A stretch of 8,413 bases of DNA from HGM12587 sp964561705 (lineage in GTDB: Bacteria > Bacillota > Clostridia > Lachnospirales > Lachnospiraceae). Shown here piece after piece: positions 6,058 through 8,413 of this stretch. The notes beneath the pieces were generated by a model that did no database searches, was not told where the DNA came from, and was given only the letters and a program-made list of their open reading frames with translations. The translations under genes and the position numbers were made by a program. Position 1 is the stretch's first letter. Every line of letters begins with the position of its first letter. Where the stretch lies: the NCBI GenBank assembly GCA_964561705.1, contig CAZLQJ010000069.1, forward strand, positions 1 through 8,413. Direction: 5' to 3'.

Positions 6058-8163
6058 CTACTTTTTATAAAGCACACGGATAGAATTCATCACACAGATC
6101 ATCGCTACACCTGTATCCGCAAATACGGCCATCCACATATTTGCAAAGCCCAAAAGACCCAGAATCATAACTGCTACTTTCACTGCCAGAGCGAAGATCA
6201 CATTCTGCAGTGCGATCCGGTTCGTACTCTTTGCAATTTTCACTGCCTCCGGAATGGAAGCGGCAGCCGAAGTCATAAACACGGCATCTGCAGCTTCAAT
6301 GGCGGCATCTGCGCCGCTTCCCATCGCTGCACCCACATCTGCACCCGCCAAAACCGGCGCATCATTGATCCCGTCACCCACAAACATCACGGAACCATAT
6401 TCCTTGCGAAGTTCCTGCAAAATCTCCAGCTTTTCCTGCGGAAGAAGTCTTGCATACACCCGATCGATCCCTACATCTTTTGCTACCGCATCCGCACTTT
6501 CAAAGGCATCGCCCGTCAGCATAACCGTTCCAAGCCCCATGCCCTTTAAGCAGGTCACAGCCTCCTTTGCATCTGCCTTAATGGTATCAGAAACTAACAG
6601 ATATCCCGCAAATCGACCATCAATCCCTACATATACCACAGAACCTGTCAGTTCCTTTTCCTCCAGAGATACCGAAATCCCATGCTCTTCCAGAAGTTTC
6701 CGGTTTCCGCAATACACCCGTCCTTCCGGCAAAAATGCACTGACTCCATGACCGGCGATCTCTTTTAACATCACTGGGCGTTCCAGAGAACAGCCCCGCT
6801 CATGAGCGGCCGCCGTAATACTCTCTGCGATCGGATGGGTCGAATGCTGCTCACAGCTTGCACAGATCCGCAGAAGTTCTTCCTCCGAATAGATCCATGT
6901 GGTTTTGATCTTCTGCACCTGAAAATTACCTTCCGTTACGGTTCCCGTCTTGTCCATGACCACGGCACCGATCCGGCTTAAAAATTCCAAAGAAGCACCG
7001 CCCTTAAATAAAATGCCCTTTTTCGATCCTGCACCAATCCCCGAGAAAAATGCCAGCGGAACACTCAGCACCAGAGCACAGGGACAACTCATAACCAAAA
7101 AGGTCAATGCTGTATAAATCCAGTAGTTCCATTCTCCGGTCACGATGGAAGGAATGATCGCCGTAGCTGCCGCCAGCAGGATCACCACCGGCGTATAGAC
7201 TTTCGCGAATCTGGTAATAAACCGATCCAGTTTCGGTTTGCTGGCCGCCGCATTTTCCACCGAATCCAAAATTCTGGTAACCATCGACTCTGACAACGGC
7301 TTTTCCACCCTTAAGATCAGCTGACCATTGAAATTGACACAGCCGGAAAGTACACTGCTGCCGCTCTTTACCAACACCGGCACCGGCTCTCCATTGATCG
7401 GAGAACAGTCGATCCGGCTTTCCCCGGAAATGATCTGTCCATCCAGCGGGATCCGATCCCCCGGACGGATCAGTAAAAGATCACCTACTTCTGCTTCTCC
7501 TGCCGGAATCTCCTCTGCCTCGTCTCCCACCAACCGATTTACAGTTTCCGGTCTTAAATCCACGGCTTCCATGATCTGGTTGCGACTTCGCTCTACCGCC
7601 TTTTCTTCAAAATATTCCCCAATTCGGTAAAAAAGCATCACGCCCACCGCTTCCGGGTACTCTCGAATCGCAAATGCGCCAAGGGTCGCGATACACATAA
7701 GAAAATTTTCATCAAAAATCTGACCATGCGAAATATTCTTCCCGGCTTCCAGAAGGATCTCTCCCCCAAGCACCAGATACGCCGTCACAAATACTAACAG
7801 GCTTCCCATCTCCACGCCCGTTTTCTCCAGGATCACGCCCAATAGAAACAACACGGCACCGGCAAGAATGACCGGCAGATCTCCCCAGTCCTTTTTTTCC
7901 TGCTTTTCAGGAGACTCCTTTTGCGTCTTGCGAACCTCAATCTCTCTGGGAATCACCTTCACCTGAGATTCAATCGAAGTACAGATTCTGCGGATTTCCT
8001 CCAAATATTGATCCGGATCCTCCGCTGTCACACGAAGCTGTCTGGTTGCAAATGTAATGCTTGCCTGTGAAACTCCTTCCAACTGACCGATCCGTTCTTC
8101 CATTTTCGCTGCACAATGAGCACAGCCTAAATTTTCCATCAAATAGATTTTCGTATTCATCAT
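6058..8163 (-). CDS. P1B-type heavy-metal-exporting ATPase (Zn/Cd/Co/Pb, ZntA/CadA type)
   Basis: A 701-residue membrane pump that uses ATP to export soft divalent metals. Domains in order: one HMA metal-binding domain (about 3-70) with GCAHC (Cys14, Cys17); basic/charged linker (73-93); membrane helices from about 95; actuator domain (about 200-290) with NGEP (257-260) where TGES is usual; the CPC motif Cys360-Pro-Cys362 in the transport helix; phosphorylation site DKTGT (Asp404); His443-Pro444 of the nucleotide domain; GDGIND (596-601); and final helices with Lys662 and Asp683. The 21-residue Lys-Asp spacing equals that of E. coli ZntA (K693/D714), which marks the Zn/Cd/Pb subgroup and argues against copper. 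Length is normal for the family. The ATG at 8163 has GAGG 7 bases upstream; the next codon is also ATG and cannot be excluded. It has its own promoter and operator, a terminator behind, and the metal sensor next in line. The zntA or cadA name would fit, but the preferred metal is not decidable. Confidence 0.95.
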   Translation of the reverse strand: MMNTKIYLMENLGCAHCAAKMEERIGQLEGVSQASITFATRQLRVTAEDPDQYLEEIRRICTSIESQVKVIPREIEVRKTQKESPEKQEKKDWGDLPVILAGAVLFLLGVILEKTGVEMGSLLVFVTAYLVLGGEILLEAGKNISHGQIFDENFLMCIATLGAFAIREYPEAVGVMLFYRIGEYFEEKAVERSRNQIMEAVDLRPETVNRLVGDEAEEIPAGEAEVGDLLLIRPGDRIPLDGQIISGESRIDCSPINGEPVPVLVKSGSSVLSGCVNFNGQLILRVEKPLSESMVTRILDSVENAAASKPKLDRFITRFAKVYTPVVILLAAATAIIPSIVTGEWNYWIYTALTFLVMSCPCALVLSVPLAFFSGIGAGSKKGILFKGGASLEFLSRIGAVVMDKTGTVTEGNFQVQKIKTTWIYSEEELLRICASCEQHSTHPIAESITAAAHERGCSLERPVMLKEIAGHGVSAFLPEGRVYCGNRKLLEEHGISVSLEEKELTGSVVYVGIDGRFAGYLLVSDTIKADAKEAVTCLKGMGLGTVMLTGDAFESADAVAKDVGIDRVYARLLPQEKLEILQELRKEYGSVMFVGDGINDAPVLAGADVGAAMGSGADAAIEAADAVFMTSAAASIPEAVKIAKSTNRIALQNVIFALAVKVAVMILGLLGFANMWMAVFADTGVAMICVMNSIRVLYKK

Positions 8164-8190
8164 TGCCTTGCCTCATTTTTATATTCAAAC

Positions 8191-8210
8191 ATATGATTAA
8201 TTGTTCATAT
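8191..8210. promoter_or_regulatory. Putative ArsR/SmtB-type operator of the ATPase gene
   Basis: An imperfect palindrome centred at 8200/8201 has half-sites ATATGATTAA and TTGTTCATAT, with 8 of 10 positions symmetric. The outer ATATGA/TCATAT arms and A/T-rich centre resemble known SmtB/CzrA operators. It begins 4 bases after the -10 element, covers the predicted transcription start near 8208 and ends 28 bases from the ATPase start codon, as expected for metal-relieved repression. Confidence 0.7.
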
Positions 8211-8214
8211 ATTT

Positions 8215-8243
8215 ATCTAAGCACAGTTTCCTATTCTTGTCAA
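8215..8243 (-). promoter_or_regulatory. Promoter of the metal-transporting ATPase gene
   Basis: On the minus strand a consensus TTGACA (8243-8238) is followed after 17 bases by TTAGAT (8220-8215), which carries a TGC extension directly in front. The consensus -35 and extended -10 make it potentially strong, so it would need the adjacent operator to stay silent. Confidence 0.8.
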
Positions 8244-8254
8244 TCCCAAATACA

Positions 8255-8268
8255 AATTTTTAAAAATT
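8255..8268. repeat. AT palindrome between divergent promoters
   Basis: AATTTTT followed by AAAAATT is a perfect 14-bp palindrome upstream of the ATPase -35. It may act as an UP-like A/T element or be chance in this AT-rich stretch. Confidence 0.35.
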
Positions 8269-8405
8269 ACCGGGAATCATCATAATTTCTTAATTTTTTT
8301 TAGAATTACTTTAGAGTCACGACATATTTTCGTCACAAATCCTTGGTATATTATCAATGTAGCAAATACATATCAGTATTTCATTCATAACACTTGGAGG
8401 GTGAA
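8269..8405 (+). other. Leader and probable promoter region of the next rightward gene
   Basis: This stretch has no gene. It holds T-rich DNA, two direct GTCAC copies 16 bases apart (8316-8320 and 8332-8336) with ACGA/TCGT arms between them (8319-8333), and a TATATTAT segment (8347-8354) as the best -10 candidate. No good -35 is visible. The leader from there to the start codon would be about 45 bases. Confidence 0.4.
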
Positions 8406-8413
8406 ATGCCCTC
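8406..8413 (+). CDS. 5' end of a rightward gene cut by the window
   Basis: GGAGGG (8396-8401) stands 4 bases before an ATG at 8406, giving Met-Pro and then the window edge. Nothing can be said of the product. It is divergent from the ATPase, so it might share the intergenic region or the metal response, but no second operator is seen. Confidence 0.55.

Noticed and set aside
2264..8163. Possibility that the three minus-strand genes form one operon
   Set aside because: A GC-rich hairpin with a T-run at 5981-6020, followed by a plausible promoter, separates the ATPase from ArsR. Only ArsR and the hydrolase are likely to share a transcript, apart from read-through.
8319..8333. ACGA-N7-TCGT inverted arms considered as a LexA- or Zur-like operator
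   Set aside because: The arms are only 4 bases long, the centre does not match either consensus, and the downstream gene is unknown. It is kept only as part of the description of the region.

Overview
The window reads as chromosomal DNA from an anaerobic Gram-positive bacterium of the Clostridia, most likely a gut-type Lachnospiraceae. The evidence is the moderate-to-low GC content, strong AGGAGG-type ribosome binding sites, A/T-rich promoters, a cell-wall enzyme anchored by S-layer homology (SLH) domains, and a stand-alone E2-like acyltransferase plus a CofE-like ligase of kinds I associate with that family. The organism assignment is inference, not a match.

Layout: (i) 15-875 (+) is a stand-alone protein with the 2-oxoacid dehydrogenase E2/chloramphenicol acetyltransferase catalytic fold, whose catalytic histidine position is Glu. 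(ii) 1018-2211 (+) is a CofE-like (F420-0:gamma-glutamyl ligase family) protein with its own promoter. It ends at a bidirectional terminator (2221-2256) shared with the convergent minus-strand genes. (iii) 2264-5608 (-) is a large secreted, modular glycoside hydrolase: signal peptide, LamG-type lectin domain, retaining (beta/alpha)8 catalytic domain with an inserted beta-rich module, C-terminal beta-sandwich and three SLH domains. (iv) 5631-5936 (-) is an ArsR/SmtB metal sensor, 22 bp upstream of the hydrolase gene. (v) 6058-8163 (-) is a P1B-type Zn/Cd/Co/Pb-exporting ATPase with an N-terminal HMA domain. (vi) 8164-8405 is a divergent intergenic region holding the ATPase promoter and operator on the minus strand, and the leader of a rightward gene whose first codons begin at 8406.

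How they work together: the ATPase and the ArsR protein form a metal-efflux module. The sensor keeps the complete alpha-5 zinc site spacing of SmtB/CzrA (Asp85, His87, His98, Glu101). The ATPase promoter (TTGACA, 17 bp, extended -10) is followed by an imperfect 20-bp palindrome covering the predicted transcription start, which is where an ArsR-family repressor would sit. The ATPase transcript appears to stop at a GC-rich hairpin. The sensor has its own promoter overlapping the tail of that terminator, and its transcript probably continues into the SLH-anchored hydrolase. The pairing of a zinc sensor with a surface carbohydrate-active enzyme is the most unusual arrangement here; it may be functional or only positional. 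I see no mobile elements, tRNA or rRNA genes, CRISPR arrays or phage genes.
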